Shown here: piece by piece, positions 7,116 through 16,468 of the stretch
Layout: each line of letters begins with the position of its first letter
How positions within the stretch are numbered: position 1 is the stretch's first letter
Assembly (NCBI RefSeq): GCF_002846205.1
Contig: NZ_PHKV01000001.1
Coordinates: forward strand, 744,001-808,000
Reading direction: 5' to 3'
From: Xanthomonas prunicola
GTDB lineage: Bacteria > Pseudomonadota > Gammaproteobacteria > Xanthomonadales > Xanthomonadaceae
Length of the DNA: 64,000 nucleotides
Notes under the pieces: generated by a model
Databases searched by the model: none
The model's input: the letters and a program-made list of their open reading frames with translations, nothing else
Told to the model about the DNA's origin: nothing
Position numbers and translations under genes: made by a program

Positions 7116-7961
7116 ATGAGCACTGCATGCATAATTGGACTTCCTCGAGAGCTGAGAACACGCTTCATCACACAAGCCGGCCTTTATGACCTAGATGCAA
7201 CATTGGTTATAGCCGAGAGAACCAAGAGTGGAGAATATATTATAGTTCCTGATCCAAGCCATGCTGCTGCTGCGGTCCACGCTTATCAGAACTCACACGA
7301 CGACTATAGCCAAGTAAGGATTTTTGCCCTCCCCTATGCCCCACTTCCTTTTGAGCTCCGAAAGGAACTGATTGAAATCAAGGACATCCAAGGGCAAAAA
7401 AGTGACAGCATGAATGAAGTAAGCTGGCCAAAATATACAGCCTTCGCTGAACATGGAGATTTCTTAGATGCTTTATATCAAAAACTATGCGAACTTTTTT
7501 TTCCACAAGAATCACTTTTATCTGAAAAAATAAAAGCCATAGCTCGCTCAGCAAAAAACCTGAAGCTCTTCGATAATGCGTTTGAAACTTGCGACGAAAT
7601 ACCAAAACATCGCTTTGACTTTGCCATAAAGGCGACATTTGCCTTAAGAGATCTTGTTAGACATAACAAATCAGAAGGGACACTTGCCAACTACTTTAAA
7701 AGCCGAGGAGTTAAATATGCAGCAACCGGCGGCGGAATTAAGTATAACCTGACCGTCCTCAAGGAGGATAAGAAAATTCACCAGGACGAAAAAGAGGATC
7801 ATCTCAAAGAAGGTGATGCTACCACCCCCGCTGCGGCAACTCGGTATTACTTTCAAGCGTTTAGAATTGAAAACAGTTTTCATGCCGCAGTTTTCTATAT
7901 TGGAATTCACCGAGATGAGCGAAACAAAGAGGTGATTTACCACAGGACATTAAAACTCTAA
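7116..7961 (+). CDS. Unrecognised protein, second gene of LOTUS cassette
   Basis: A 281-residue protein with a strong AAGGAG 7 nt before its ATG, clearly co-transcribed with the LOTUS gene. I do not recognise it. Residues 1-100 look alpha/beta (ACIIGLPRELRTRF, ATLVIAERTK, YIIVPDPSHAAAAV). A helical middle contains DFAIKATFALRDLVRHNKSE and LANYFKSRGVKYA. A charged Lys/Glu/Asp linker near residues 225-245 leads to a C-terminal strand-rich part (RYYFQAFRIENSFHAAVFY, then GIHRDERN). Several His, Arg and Asp residues could be catalytic, but none can be assigned. The base composition is AT-rich like its partner. Confidence 0.8.
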   Translation: MSTACIIGLPRELRTRFITQAGLYDLDATLVIAERTKSGEYIIVPDPSHAAAAVHAYQNSHDDYSQVRIFALPYAPLPFELRKELIEIKDIQGQKSDSMNEVSWPKYTAFAEHGDFLDALYQKLCELFFPQESLLSEKIKAIARSAKNLKLFDNAFETCDEIPKHRFDFAIKATFALRDLVRHNKSEGTLANYFKSRGVKYAATGGGIKYNLTVLKEDKKIHQDEKEDHLKEGDATTPAAATRYYFQAFRIENSFHAAVFYIGIHRDERNKEVIYHRTLKL

Positions 7962-8294
7962 GCCCCGTCAAGCGCTGAATAATTCACCACAATCGTTTAA
8001 GAAAAATTATTAGAAAAGAACTCCGTGCAATCCGCAGTCGGTATAGGCTTCGACAAACTGGACAATGCTGCATAACGTGCCGCATTATTCCCCAGGCGAT
8101 GTGCCCGCTGCCTCGCCGAGGGTATCCAACTTCGTCGCCAATGAATGAACTCGCAGCGTGTCTCCCGAGCATCGGCCACGCCTCGCCAGCTATGGGCTAG
8201 CTAAATTGGCTTCGCTCCCACTCTAGTCATAACGTTGTCAGGTAAAGTTCATACGCGACCAGCTAAACGGCTGCTGGCTAGACTCCATAACTAA
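7962..8294. other. Intergenic region between the cassette and the integrase gene
   Basis: 333 nt with no supported gene; short frames on the minus strand are incidental. It lies between two convergent genes. The only structure I see is a short stem CCAGC/GCTGG (8259-8263 with 8273-8277) near the integrase stop, which lacks a T run and is a weak terminator candidate at best. Confidence 0.5.
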
Positions 8295-9848
8295 CTATTT
8301 CAAGTTTTCCGCAAAATTTCCAGAACTGTAAATAGGAAGGGACAGTAGCGGACTGAACCTAGCAAGCGTAGCCACCCGGTCCGGCAGGCTCCGGCGGTCG
8401 ATGTAAAACTTCTCCAATACGGTCTGCCCAGTCCCATGTCCCGTGAGTGCTCCAATCGCTGAAGCCGACACCCCGGCCTCGTCCAGCTTTGAAGCAATGG
8501 TGTGCCGGAACCCATGGAACCCCTGCCCCTTCTCCGAGACCCCTTGCCGTTTGATGTAGACGGAGAACTGGCGGCTCAGCTGCCGTCCGTAGCCCAGCCC
8601 TGTCGAGTTGGGCAGGTCCGGGAATAACCGCTCGACCCCAGCTTGCCTCGCCTCTTTCACGTAATCCAGAAAGCCGCAATCGATCACCGGCTGAGCCAGC
8701 GGGATGAACCGCCGGCTGTGCTTGTTCTTGATGCTCTGCTTCTTCCCGATCTTGCGGACGAAGAAGCCGGGCACGCCGTCGATGGTGTCGATGTCCTCCA
8801 GCCGGAGCTGCGCGATCTCGTTGACGCGCGCGCCCGAGTAAAGTCCCAAGATCGGTCCGAACCACCGATGCGGATACTTCGACGCCCACTTCGGGAACTC
8901 CACCGGGTCAAAGATGGCCTTCAACTCGGCGTCCGTGAAAGGCGAGCCCGTGTCTTCCGAATCAGGGGTGGCGATCGCCCGGATGCCTGCCAGCGGATTC
9001 ACCGACAGGTGCTTGCCCTCGACCAGGGAAACAAGGAAGACGCTCAACCGTTGTCGGTGCTTGGCCATCGTCCACGCCGCCGGCTCTGCCTCCTGGTTCT
9101 TCTTCGCCAGCTTGATGACCTCGGGCACCGACAAGTCCCGATAGGCCGGCCGCTTGGTCGCATTGGATGGCCAGTAACGCACGCCTTCGAAGAAGGCCCG
9201 CACGTGATCCTGGGTCAGCGAGGCCACGGGCACGTCCTTGCCGATGATCCCGGCAAACAGGCGCAGGGTGTGGCGGCTTTCCAACACGGTCTTCTGATGC
9301 AGACGGGCCCCGGCCAAGTCCCTCAAATGATCGACCATCGCCTTCGACAGCATCAACCCGCCCGCAGACTTGTCTGTGCTGGGCTCATCCGCGTCCCAGT
9401 TAATCTTCGGACGTTTGGGCATCTTTGGGGCGACGATGCTCGAGGATCCGTCTGCTCCAGCTCTGGCCATCAGGTCGCTAAACAACGCCGCATCCGCGGG
9501 CGTGTCCAGCTGGGCTTGGGCGATGCGAGTGCCGTTGGGCAGCTTCACATCGTGCAGTGTCAACTCGTAGATCTCTCCATCCCGAATCTTCTTCAGCAGC
9601 TCGTCCACGTCCACGGCAATCCCTTTCCGCATGGCATCGAATGCTGAGCATAGGGCCATCCCCATCATGGCCGCCACCAACCGCGCCTGGTCGCCACGGT
9701 AAAGCCCCAGCGATCGGACAAGGTATCGCGAGCCAATCGTGGCTCGAAGATCGGTGGGAACAAAGAAGCGCGCATACAGGCCAGCCGAGCGCGCAATCAT
9801 CAGAGGCTTGGGCAAGATTGATACCTCGATTGATACCTCAAGGGGCAT
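8295..9848 (-). CDS. Tyrosine recombinase / phage-type integrase of the island
   Basis: A 517-residue protein of the tyrosine-recombinase family. The C-terminal catalytic half shows the first Arg in GARVNEIAQLRLED, the HxxR box in FHGFRHTIASKLDEAG, the second His in LTGHGTGQ and the tyrosine nucleophile in LEKFYIDRR. An N-terminal SAM-like core-binding part precedes it. The gene is read away from the tRNA-Gly 3' end, 67 nt distant, the usual layout for an element inserted in a tRNA. The start is uncertain: ATG 9848 gives an N-terminus containing two tandem EVSI units, while ATG 9800 (MIARSAGLYARFF) is a plausible alternative. Confidence 0.92.
   Translation of the reverse strand: MPLEVSIEVSILPKPLMIARSAGLYARFFVPTDLRATIGSRYLVRSLGLYRGDQARLVAAMMGMALCSAFDAMRKGIAVDVDELLKKIRDGEIYELTLHDVKLPNGTRIAQAQLDTPADAALFSDLMARAGADGSSSIVAPKMPKRPKINWDADEPSTDKSAGGLMLSKAMVDHLRDLAGARLHQKTVLESRHTLRLFAGIIGKDVPVASLTQDHVRAFFEGVRYWPSNATKRPAYRDLSVPEVIKLAKKNQEAEPAAWTMAKHRQRLSVFLVSLVEGKHLSVNPLAGIRAIATPDSEDTGSPFTDAELKAIFDPVEFPKWASKYPHRWFGPILGLYSGARVNEIAQLRLEDIDTIDGVPGFFVRKIGKKQSIKNKHSRRFIPLAQPVIDCGFLDYVKEARQAGVERLFPDLPNSTGLGYGRQLSRQFSVYIKRQGVSEKGQGFHGFRHTIASKLDEAGVSASAIGALTGHGTGQTVLEKFYIDRRSLPDRVATLARFSPLLSLPIYSSGNFAENLK
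9816..9839. repeat. Two perfect tandem 12-bp repeats at the integrase 5' end
   Basis: GATTGATACCTC occurs at 9816-9827 and again at 9828-9839, between the tRNA and the integrase catalytic part. If the integrase starts at 9800 these are non-coding. Paired direct repeats at this position are typical of arm-type integrase binding sites; if it starts at 9848 they encode EVSIEVSI. Confidence 0.5.
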
Positions 9849-9915
9849 CGCTCGGAATCATCAATCGGCCAAAATATCCAAACCAGTCAATCACTTAGAG
9901 ACTTGGCGGAAGCTC

Positions 9916-9989
9916 TGGAGCGGGCGATGGGAATCGAACCCACGTCAGTAGCTTGGGAAGCTACAGCTCTACCATTGAGCTACGCCCGC
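9916..9989 (-). tRNA. tRNA-Gly (anticodon CCC)
   Basis: A complete 74-nt cloverleaf including encoded CCA (9916-9918 on the complement). The acceptor stem is GCGGGCG/CGCCCGC, the D arm GCTC/GAGC, the anticodon stem GTAGC/GCTAC with loop TTCCCAA giving anticodon CCC, and the T arm contains TTCGATT. It is the insertion site of the island: the integrase gene starts beyond its 3' end. The second attachment copy is not within the window. Confidence 0.95.
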
Positions 9990-10046
9990 ATGGCGCCTGC
10001 AGAGTTTATGCGGGTGCGGGTGTCTGGCGCAATGTGCGCAGAGAGG

Positions 10047-10072
10047 ACGAGGGCCGGTTGCCCGGCCCTCGT
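10047..10072 (-). terminator. Strong GC hairpin downstream of the esterase gene
   Basis: An 11-bp perfect stem (10047-10057 with 10062-10072, arms ACGAGGGCCGG and its complement) with a TTGC loop, 34 nt beyond the stop of the autotransporter esterase. There is no real T run, so termination efficiency is uncertain. Confidence 0.6.
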
Positions 10073-10105
10073 GTCTTGCTTGCTAGCTGTGGCTTACCGC
10101 GCGCG

Positions 10106-11923
10106 TCAGAAGTTGCCGCTGAAGTTCACGAACAAGGTGGCATCACGTGCGCTGCGCTGGGCCGTGGTGGTGCTCAGGCCGACGTTGCTCTGCAAGCCCC
10201 ACAGGCCGGTACGCGCACCCAACACCACGGTGGCGTAGTTGCGATCGAAGTTCTGGCCCGGAACGGTGTACATGCCCACTTCCGGCATCGACTGCAACCA
10301 GGCGCTGGCTTCGCCGCCTTCCTTGAACTCGTGGTCGTAGGTCGCCTGCAGGTATGGCTTGACCATGGCGCCGTCCAGACGCACCTGGAAGCCAACGCGG
10401 CCGACCAGCGAGTCGACGTCCTGGTTGGCATAGCCCAGCGCGGTGGAGGTGTCGTTGCTCTCGGTGTAGCCGTCGAGCTTGATCTTCTGCCAGGTCAGGC
10501 CGGCCACCGGGCCGTACTTGACATTGCCTTCGCCCAGCGAATAACCGGCGTTGAGCGCGGCAGTGAGGTTGCTGCCGTCCGGCGAGCCGCTATGCACGCG
10601 GGTGGCTGGCCCAAGCTGCACTTCGCGGTCGACGTCGTAGCTCAACCAGCTGTAGCTGACCTGCGCGTTGACCCACACCGGGCCGGTGTACCAACCGAAG
10701 AAGCCGCCCAGCGTCGTGTCGTCCTGCTTGAAGCTGCCGTTGCGGTTGCCGAAGTCGGCGTCCATGCGACCGAAACCGGCAAAGCCACCGAACACCATGT
10801 CGCCAGCAGTCCAATCCACACCGAACAGGCCGGCCGGCGCCATGCCGTCATACAGGTCGGCGTGGTCGTAACGCTGCATGTCGCCACGCACGCTCCCCCA
10901 CCAACGCATGCCATCGGCGTCCGGCTTGCCGTCCAGATGCCAGGCCACCTGGTCGGCGCGCGCGCGGCCCACGGCCTGTGCGGAATGGGTCAGCACCTGC
11001 TGCAGACGCGGCGCTTCCAGCAGCGAGATGGCGTACTCGCCCAGGATCTGGTGCACGGCCGTGGTCGGGTGGATACCGTCAGCGAAGACATAGGTGTTCT
11101 GCGCATTGGCGGCGACCAGGCTGGTCGGGTTACAGGCCGGCAGCGGCACGGCCGGGTTGCAGGCGGTGCTGGTGACATTGCTGAAACCGTAGGTGCCTGG
11201 GTTGGCGACGATTTCCTGCAGCATGTGGAAGGTGTCGACCGGAATCACGCGCAGGCCGGCCGACTGCAGGCCGTTGAACAAGGCGGTGTTGTAGGCGGTG
11301 GCCGCGGCGGTGCCCTGCGCCATTCCCACAGTGCCGCCAGCGCGGAAGCGCGGGGTGAGGCCGACGTCCGGAATGGTCGGCACCATGACGTAACGCGCGC
11401 CGGCGTTCTGCAAGGTGGCCACGGCACCGACCTGGGCGGTCACCGCGCTACCGATGATGGACTGCGCCTGTGCCGGAGCGAGGGACGCGGCGAGCAGGTC
11501 ATTGGCGCCGCCCCACACGGTGTACAGCGCATTGGGGTTGGCACGGCCGCCGTTGGCGGTGAGGTAGGTGTTTATCTGGCTGGTCACCGACGGCGCAGCG
11601 CCGAGCGCGCTGACCGAGCTGGCCTGGATGCGCGCGCCGCCGGCAGCGTAGTTGTCGCCGGTCTGGCCATTGCCGTTGGGCGCGGCATTGGTACCGAAAT
11701 GGTCGCCGACGTATTCGGCCCACACCCAACCCGGGTTGGTGGTGAACTTGCCGGTGACTGCGCGCGAGGCGGCCGGCAGTAGCGGGTTGTAGTAGCCGCT
11801 GTCGGTGAGGCTGTCACCGAAGAACACGGTCTGGTCGAAGGCCGATTCGGCCATGGCCGGGGTGGCCGCGATAGCGATGGCCATGGCCATCAGGGAACGG
11901 ATCGGGCGAAGTGTTGAAGCCAT
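10106..11923 (-). CDS. estA: Autotransporter GDSL esterase/lipase (EstA type)
   Basis: A 605-residue outer-membrane esterase. The ATG at 11923 (MASTLRPIRS) begins a signal peptide ending AMA-ES. The passenger has the GDSL block FFGDSLTDSG (Ser nucleophile), the WGGANDL block (block III Asn) and the catalytic FADGIHPTTAVH (Asp, His). From about residue 340 a beta-barrel translocator follows (WWGSVRGDMQRYD onward), ending in the terminal-Phe signature FVNFSGNF. Family members hydrolyse short-chain esters at the cell surface and include P. aeruginosa EstA and Xanthomonas lipases. It is transcribed alone and divergently from thiS. Confidence 0.93.
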   Translation of the reverse strand: MASTLRPIRSLMAMAIAIAATPAMAESAFDQTVFFGDSLTDSGYYNPLLPAASRAVTGKFTTNPGWVWAEYVGDHFGTNAAPNGNGQTGDNYAAGGARIQASSVSALGAAPSVTSQINTYLTANGGRANPNALYTVWGGANDLLAASLAPAQAQSIIGSAVTAQVGAVATLQNAGARYVMVPTIPDVGLTPRFRAGGTVGMAQGTAAATAYNTALFNGLQSAGLRVIPVDTFHMLQEIVANPGTYGFSNVTSTACNPAVPLPACNPTSLVAANAQNTYVFADGIHPTTAVHQILGEYAISLLEAPRLQQVLTHSAQAVGRARADQVAWHLDGKPDADGMRWWGSVRGDMQRYDHADLYDGMAPAGLFGVDWTAGDMVFGGFAGFGRMDADFGNRNGSFKQDDTTLGGFFGWYTGPVWVNAQVSYSWLSYDVDREVQLGPATRVHSGSPDGSNLTAALNAGYSLGEGNVKYGPVAGLTWQKIKLDGYTESNDTSTALGYANQDVDSLVGRVGFQVRLDGAMVKPYLQATYDHEFKEGGEASAWLQSMPEVGMYTVPGQNFDRNYATVVLGARTGLWGLQSNVGLSTTTAQRSARDATLFVNFSGNF

Positions 11924-12078
11924 CGGAATGCCTGCTTGAAGTGGATGGGACCGGACCTGCGTGCATACGTACGCTGGCGAATGGCACATGGTTTCACCCT
12001 CGCCGCCCGCGCTCACGCTGCACTGCCGCATAACGCAAAAACGCGCGCCGGAGCGGCACGCGATGCAACAATGATGCC

Positions 12079-12279
12079 ATGAACATTCAACTCAACGGCA
12101 CCCCGCGCTCGCTTCCCGACAACTTGCTGCTGGCCGCCCTGCTGGAGCAGGAGGGCTTAGCACAGCGCCGCGTCGCGGTAGAGGTCAATGGCGAAATCGT
12201 GCCGCGCGGACGGCATGCAGAACACCTGTTGCGCGAGGGCGACGTCGTGGAAATCGTGCAGGCACTGGGCGGCGGTTGA
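12079..12279 (+). CDS. thiS: Sulfur carrier protein ThiS
   Basis: A 66-residue ubiquitin-like protein beginning [14 protein letters not shown] and ending ALGGG. The C-terminal Gly-Gly is adenylated and then thiocarboxylated to deliver sulfur for the thiazole of thiamin. Its length is typical. It lies 49 nt upstream of thiG, its direct partner, so the two form an operon. Confidence 0.95.
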   Translation: MNIQLNGTPRSLPDNLLLAALLEQEGLAQRRVAVEVNGEIVPRGRHAEHLLREGDVVEIVQALGGG

Positions 12280-12328
12280 TGCGCCGCCCAGGCCGGCGCA
12301 TCCGCGCCCGATCGGTGATAATTGCCGC

Positions 12329-13123
12329 ATGACGAATCCCGCCCCCTCTGATGCGCTGGTTATCGCCGGCAAACGCTACCGTTCGCGCCTGCTCACTGGC
12401 ACCGGCAAGTTCAAGGATCTGCACGAAACCCGCCTGGCCACCGAAGCTGCCGCGGCCGAAATCGTGACCGTTGCCATTCGCCGGGTGAACATCGGCCAGG
12501 ACCCCAACGCGCCCAGCCTGCTCGATGTGCTGCCGCCGGATCGCTATACGCTGCTGCCCAATACTGCTGGGTGCTACACCGCTGAAGAGGCGGTACGCAC
12601 CTGTCGGTTGGCGCGCGAACTGCTGGACGGCCACAACCTCACCAAGCTGGAAGTGCTCGGCGACGAGAGGACGCTGTACCCGGATGTGGTGCAGACGCTC
12701 AAGGCCGCCGAACAACTGGTCGCCGATGGATTTGAGGTGATGGTCTACACCTCCGACGATCCGATTCTGGCCAAGCGCCTGGAAGAGATCGGCTGCGTGG
12801 CGGTAATGCCGCTGGCCGCGCCGATCGGCTCGGGGTTGGGCATCCAGAACAAGTACAACCTGCTGGAAATCATCGAAAACGCCAAAGTGCCGATCATTGT
12901 CGACGCTGGCGTGGGCACGGCATCGGACGCGGCGATCGCGATGGAGCTGGGCTGCGATGGCGTGCTGATGAACACCGCCATTGCCGGTGCGCGCGATCCG
13001 ATCCTGATGGCCAGCGCGATGCGCAAGGCGATCGAGGCCGGGCGCGAGGCGTTTCTGGCCGGGCGGATTCCGCGCAAGCGCTATGCCTCGGCATCCAGCC
13101 CGGTGGATGGTGTGATTGGATGA
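12329..13123 (+). CDS. thiG: Thiazole synthase ThiG
   Basis: A 264-residue TIM-barrel enzyme that builds thiazole phosphate from DXP, dehydroglycine and ThiS thiocarboxylate. Visible marks are the RLLTGTGKF start, the Schiff-base lysine in LTKLEVLGD, and phosphate-binding glycine segments APIGSGLGI and [12 protein letters not shown] start at ATG 12329 ([10 protein letters not shown]) because longer frames extend back through thiS. In its catalytic region, [17 protein letters not shown] is standard. It forms an operon with thiS. Confidence 0.96.
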   Translation: MTNPAPSDALVIAGKRYRSRLLTGTGKFKDLHETRLATEAAAAEIVTVAIRRVNIGQDPNAPSLLDVLPPDRYTLLPNTAGCYTAEEAVRTCRLARELLDGHNLTKLEVLGDERTLYPDVVQTLKAAEQLVADGFEVMVYTSDDPILAKRLEEIGCVAVMPLAAPIGSGLGIQNKYNLLEIIENAKVPIIVDAGVGTASDAAIAMELGCDGVLMNTAIAGARDPILMASAMRKAIEAGREAFLAGRIPRKRYASASSPVDGVIG

Positions 13124-13360
13124 GTGGATGTGCGCAGGCCGCCGCTGATCCGTTGTCTTCCATCCGTGGGCCAGTGGGTTGTGCGTTACGTGGTCTGCAA
13201 CCTCGCGTGGCGACCGTCCTATCACCCCAAGCCCCGCTCCTCGCCCCGGCCCGGCCCGCGTCTCGGGGGCTCCTAAGGCACGCGCGCCCATGGCGCGCAA
13301 GCTGCGCCTTCTCACCCTGGCGTGAGAGGGGATGTTTGTTATCCGATGTGACGGACTTTC

Positions 13361-14119
13361 ATGACTGATCCTTTCACCAGTGACGGCGCCAAGATGCCGC
13401 CTAAGCCCTTCACCATCGAAGAGGGCCGCCGGCAGGTGCGCAGCTTCGTGCTGCGCCAGGGCCGTTTCACGCCGGCGCAGCAACGCGCATTCGATGAGCT
13501 GTGGCCGCGTTTCGGGCTGGATTACCTCGGTACGCCGCGCGATCTGGCTGCCACCTTCGGACGCGATGCGCACAAGGTGCTGGAGATCGGCTTCGGCAAT
13601 GGCGCAGCGTTGCGCTTTGCCGCGCAGCAAGATCCAAGCCGTGATTACATCGGCATCGAGGTGCATGCGCCCGGTGTGGGCCGTCTGCTCAACGCGCTGG
13701 ATGAGGACGGCAGCACGCACGTGCGCCTGTACCACCACGATGCGGTGGAAGTGCTCGAACACGAGATCGCCGACGGTGCGCTGGACGAAGTGCGCATCTA
13801 TTTCCCGGATCCCTGGCACAAGAAGCGGCATAACAAGCGCCGCCTGATCCAGCCGGCGTTTGCGCAGTTGCTGGTGCGCAAGCTGCGCGACGGCGGCCGC
13901 CTGCATGCCGCTACCGACTGGGCCGATTACGCCGAACAGATGTGGGACGTGCTCGATGCCACACCCGGCCTGATCAACCGCGCCGGCTCGCGCGGCCACG
14001 TCGAACGCCCCGCCTGGCGCCCACAGACCCACTTCGAAACGCGCGGCCAGAAACTCGGCCACGGCGTGTGGGATCTGGTGTATGACCGGGATGCGGGAGT
14101 GGGAATTGGGGATTCGTAA
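13361..14119 (+). CDS. trmB: tRNA (guanine-N7-)-methyltransferase
   Basis: A 252-residue SAM enzyme making m7G46 in tRNA. It has SAM-binding [27 protein letters not shown] and the family signature [16 protein letters not shown] followed by LHAATDW. The last residues GVGIGDS are encoded inside a GGGATTCG-type repeat element (14092-14190), so the natural C-terminus has been extended or replaced there. The 237 nt before it hold no gene. Confidence 0.96.
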   Translation: MTDPFTSDGAKMPPKPFTIEEGRRQVRSFVLRQGRFTPAQQRAFDELWPRFGLDYLGTPRDLAATFGRDAHKVLEIGFGNGAALRFAAQQDPSRDYIGIEVHAPGVGRLLNALDEDGSTHVRLYHHDAVEVLEHEIADGALDEVRIYFPDPWHKKRHNKRRLIQPAFAQLLVRKLRDGGRLHAATDWADYAEQMWDVLDATPGLINRAGSRGHVERPAWRPQTHFETRGQKLGHGVWDLVYDRDAGVGIGDS

Positions 14120-14190
14120 CAGCGATTGCCCGCATACTCGACGCCGCAGTCGACTGACCAATCCCCACTCCCGAATCACGAATCCCGGCC
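14092..14190. repeat. GGGATTCG-type inverted repeat element, copy A
   Basis: The left arm (about 14096-14116) carries GGGAGTGGGAATTGGGGATT. The right arm (about 14159-14188) carries the inverted form (CCAATCCCCACTCCCGAATC). The core between them is about 40 nt. Similar elements occur at 36296-36409 and 39346-39466. The copy covers the 3' end of trmB and stops just before the transporter start. Confidence 0.6.
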
Positions 14191-14194
14191 ACTC

Positions 14195-16057
14195 ATGGAC
14201 ACCGCGCTGACGCTGACCAACGATATGAAGCTCGTCCTCGGGCTGGTCGGTTTCACGATGGCGATGTTCCTGTTCGAGCGCATCCGCGCCGATGTGGTGG
14301 CCTTGATCGTGCTGGTGGTGTTGGGCGTCACCGGGCTGGTGGCGCCAGAAGAATTGTTCGGCGGCTTTTCCGGTAACGCGGTGATGAGCATCATCGCCAC
14401 CACCATCCTGGGCGCGGGGCTGGAGCGCACCGGCGCGCTGAACCGGCTGGCCACCTGGCTGCTGCGGCGTTCGCACGGCAGCGAGCAGCGCCTGATGATG
14501 ATGACGCTGGCCATCTCCGGCTTGAATTCGTCGTTCATGCAGAACCCGTCGGTGATGGCGTTGTACCTGCCGGTGGCCTCACGGCTGGCGGCGCGCACCG
14601 GGCTCACCCTGCAGCGCATGTTGTTGCCCATCGCCGCGGCCATCGTGATGGGCGGCGCGCTCACCATGGTGGGCAATTCGCCGCTGATCCTGCTCAACGA
14701 CCTGCTGGTGTCGGCCAACAACAACCTGCCCTCGGGCATGGCCAGCATCGAGCCGTTGACGATGTTCGCGCCATTGCCGATCGGCGTGGCCTTGCTGATC
14801 GCCGCACTGCTGTACTTCCGCTTCTACGGCGATCGCAAGCTGATCGAAGAGGAAAGCCTGATCAACGAAGGCGTCACGCCGTCGCGTACGGAAAGCTATT
14901 TCGCCAAGACCTACGGCATCGATGGCGATGTGTTCGAGCTCACCGTGACCGCCGAGAGCCCGCTGGTCGGCATGACCCTGGGCGAAGCCGAAGCCTTGCA
15001 CGATGCGCCGCTGCTGCTTGCGCTCAAGACCGGCAACGACACCCGCCTGGCGCCGCCGGCCGATATGCGCATCTGGGTCGGCAGCGTGCTCGGTGCGATG
15101 GGGCCGCGCCAGGAGGTGGCCGATTTTGCGCAAAACCAGTTCCTGCGCATGTCCTCGCGGCTGCGCAATCTGGGCGACTTGTTCAACCCCAGCCTGGCCG
15201 GTATTTCCGAAGCATTGATTCCGCCGAACTCGCGGTTGATCGGCAAGAGCGCCGGCGAATTGCGCCTGCGCAAGCAGGCCGGCATCAGCCTGCTGGCGAT
15301 CAACCGCGACAAGCAGGTGATCCGCGAGGACGTGCGCAGCGTGCCGTTGCGCGCCGGCGACATGCTGGTCTTCCACAGCATCTGGCAGGACCTGGCGCAG
15401 GCCGCAGAAAGCCGCGATTTCGTGCCGGTGACCGACTTTCCCAAAGGCGAGCAGCGCCCGCACAAGTTCAAGATCGCGATGGCGATCTTCGCTTTCACCA
15501 TCCTGATCGCGCTGACCTCGCGCCTGCCGGTGGCACTGACGCTGATGACCGGTGTGGCCTGCATGCTGGTCAGCGGCGTGTTGCGCATGGACGAGGCCTA
15601 CGCATCGATCAACTGGAAAACCATCTTCATGATGGCCGGGCTGATCCCGCTGGGCTGGGCGATGGACAGCAGCGGCACCGCAGCCTGGGTGGCCGGCCAC
15701 ACCATCGATCGCCTGCCCGAAGGCATTCCGGTGTGGGCGCTGGAAATCAGCCTGGCGCTGCTGACGACGGCGTTCTCGCTGGTCATCAGCCATGTGGGTG
15801 CGACCATCGTGATGGTGCCCATTGCGGTCAATCTGGCGCTTGCGGCCAACGGCAACCCGACCGCGTTCGCACTGATCGTGGCGTTGTCGGCGTCCAACAA
15901 TCTGATGACCGCGTCCAACCCGGTGATCTCGATGGTGGCCGGCCCGGCCAACTACCAACCGCGCGAACTGTGGCGCGTGGGCGCGCCGTTGTCGCTGATC
16001 TACATCGTGGTGATGGTGTCGATGATCAACCTGATGTTCTGGTGGGCGGCGCGCTGA
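14195..16057 (+). CDS. SLC13/DASS-type anion transporter with two RCK_C domains
   Basis: A 620-residue inner-membrane protein. The layout is an N-terminal half of TM helices (about 1-230), two cytosolic TrkA-C (RCK_C) domains (about 255-330, FELTVTAESPLVGMTLGE; about 340-425, IPPNSRLIGKSAGELRLRKQ), then a second TM half with the conserved SNNLMTASNP segment. Such SAC/CitT-like carriers move sulfate, di- or tricarboxylates with Na+; substrate cannot be read here. I chose ATG 14195 (MDTALTLTND); the frame upstream is repeat element. It is not adjacent to the cys genes, so sulfate is only one option. Confidence 0.88.
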   Translation: MDTALTLTNDMKLVLGLVGFTMAMFLFERIRADVVALIVLVVLGVTGLVAPEELFGGFSGNAVMSIIATTILGAGLERTGALNRLATWLLRRSHGSEQRLMMMTLAISGLNSSFMQNPSVMALYLPVASRLAARTGLTLQRMLLPIAAAIVMGGALTMVGNSPLILLNDLLVSANNNLPSGMASIEPLTMFAPLPIGVALLIAALLYFRFYGDRKLIEEESLINEGVTPSRTESYFAKTYGIDGDVFELTVTAESPLVGMTLGEAEALHDAPLLLALKTGNDTRLAPPADMRIWVGSVLGAMGPRQEVADFAQNQFLRMSSRLRNLGDLFNPSLAGISEALIPPNSRLIGKSAGELRLRKQAGISLLAINRDKQVIREDVRSVPLRAGDMLVFHSIWQDLAQAAESRDFVPVTDFPKGEQRPHKFKIAMAIFAFTILIALTSRLPVALTLMTGVACMLVSGVLRMDEAYASINWKTIFMMAGLIPLGWAMDSSGTAAWVAGHTIDRLPEGIPVWALEISLALLTTAFSLVISHVGATIVMVPIAVNLALAANGNPTAFALIVALSASNNLMTASNPVISMVAGPANYQPRELWRVGAPLSLIYIVVMVSMINLMFWWAAR

Positions 16058-16126
16058 CGCAGCATTGCGCTCTAGAGCGGCGCAACACGCAGAGCGAGCA
16101 GTAGTTCTCCTGGCTCCGCTCAGGCG

Positions 16127-16468
16127 TTACCCCATGAGCACCTGTTCGTCCTCAACCCGTACCGGCACCGCAAACAGCGATTGACCGCGGCACGGGCCGC
16201 TGACGCATTCGCCACCGTTCAATTCGAATGCCGCGCCGTGCGCGGCGCAGACCAATTGCCCTTCCTTGGTCTTGAGGAACTGCCCCGGCGCCCAGTCCAA
16301 CCGACGGCCAGCATGCGGGCAGATGTTCAACCAGGCACGCACCTGCGTGCCCTGGCGATACAGCACCAGCGATTCGGCGCCGCTATCCAATAGCGCTTCG
16401 ACTTCCAAAAACCCTGCATCGGGAATCTGCGTCAACGCGGCAAGCATGGTGGGCGATGGCGAGGACAT
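16127..16468 (-). CDS. Rieske [2Fe-2S] ferredoxin-like protein
   Basis: A 113-residue soluble Rieske protein. The cluster ligands are in NICPHAGRRLDW (C-x-H) and LVCAAHGAAFELNGGECVSGPC (C-x2-H), followed by the usual GPC and a short C-terminal strand. It is the size of NirD-like or dioxygenase-type ferredoxins and has no signal peptide. No reductase or oxygenase gene is nearby, so its partner is unknown. It is convergent with the upstream transporter. Confidence 0.9.
   Translation of the reverse strand: MSSPSPTMLAALTQIPDAGFLEVEALLDSGAESLVLYRQGTQVRAWLNICPHAGRRLDWAPGQFLKTKEGQLVCAAHGAAFELNGGECVSGPCRGQSLFAVPVRVEDEQVLMG

Noticed and set aside
6012..7961. Retron or type III toxin-antitoxin interpretation of the RNA unit
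   Set aside because: No reverse transcriptase, no tandem repeats in the RNA and no ToxN-like protein are visible; only the layout is similar.
9953..11782. Long plus-strand open frame (609 codons) opposite the esterase
   Set aside because: It lies antisense to the clearly recognisable EstA gene, shows no domain, and arises from the GC-rich codon bias of the real gene.
12185..14476. 763-codon minus-strand frame over thiS, thiG and trmB
   Set aside because: Antisense to three well-supported genes; composition (many Arg/His/Gln) is typical of a shadow frame.
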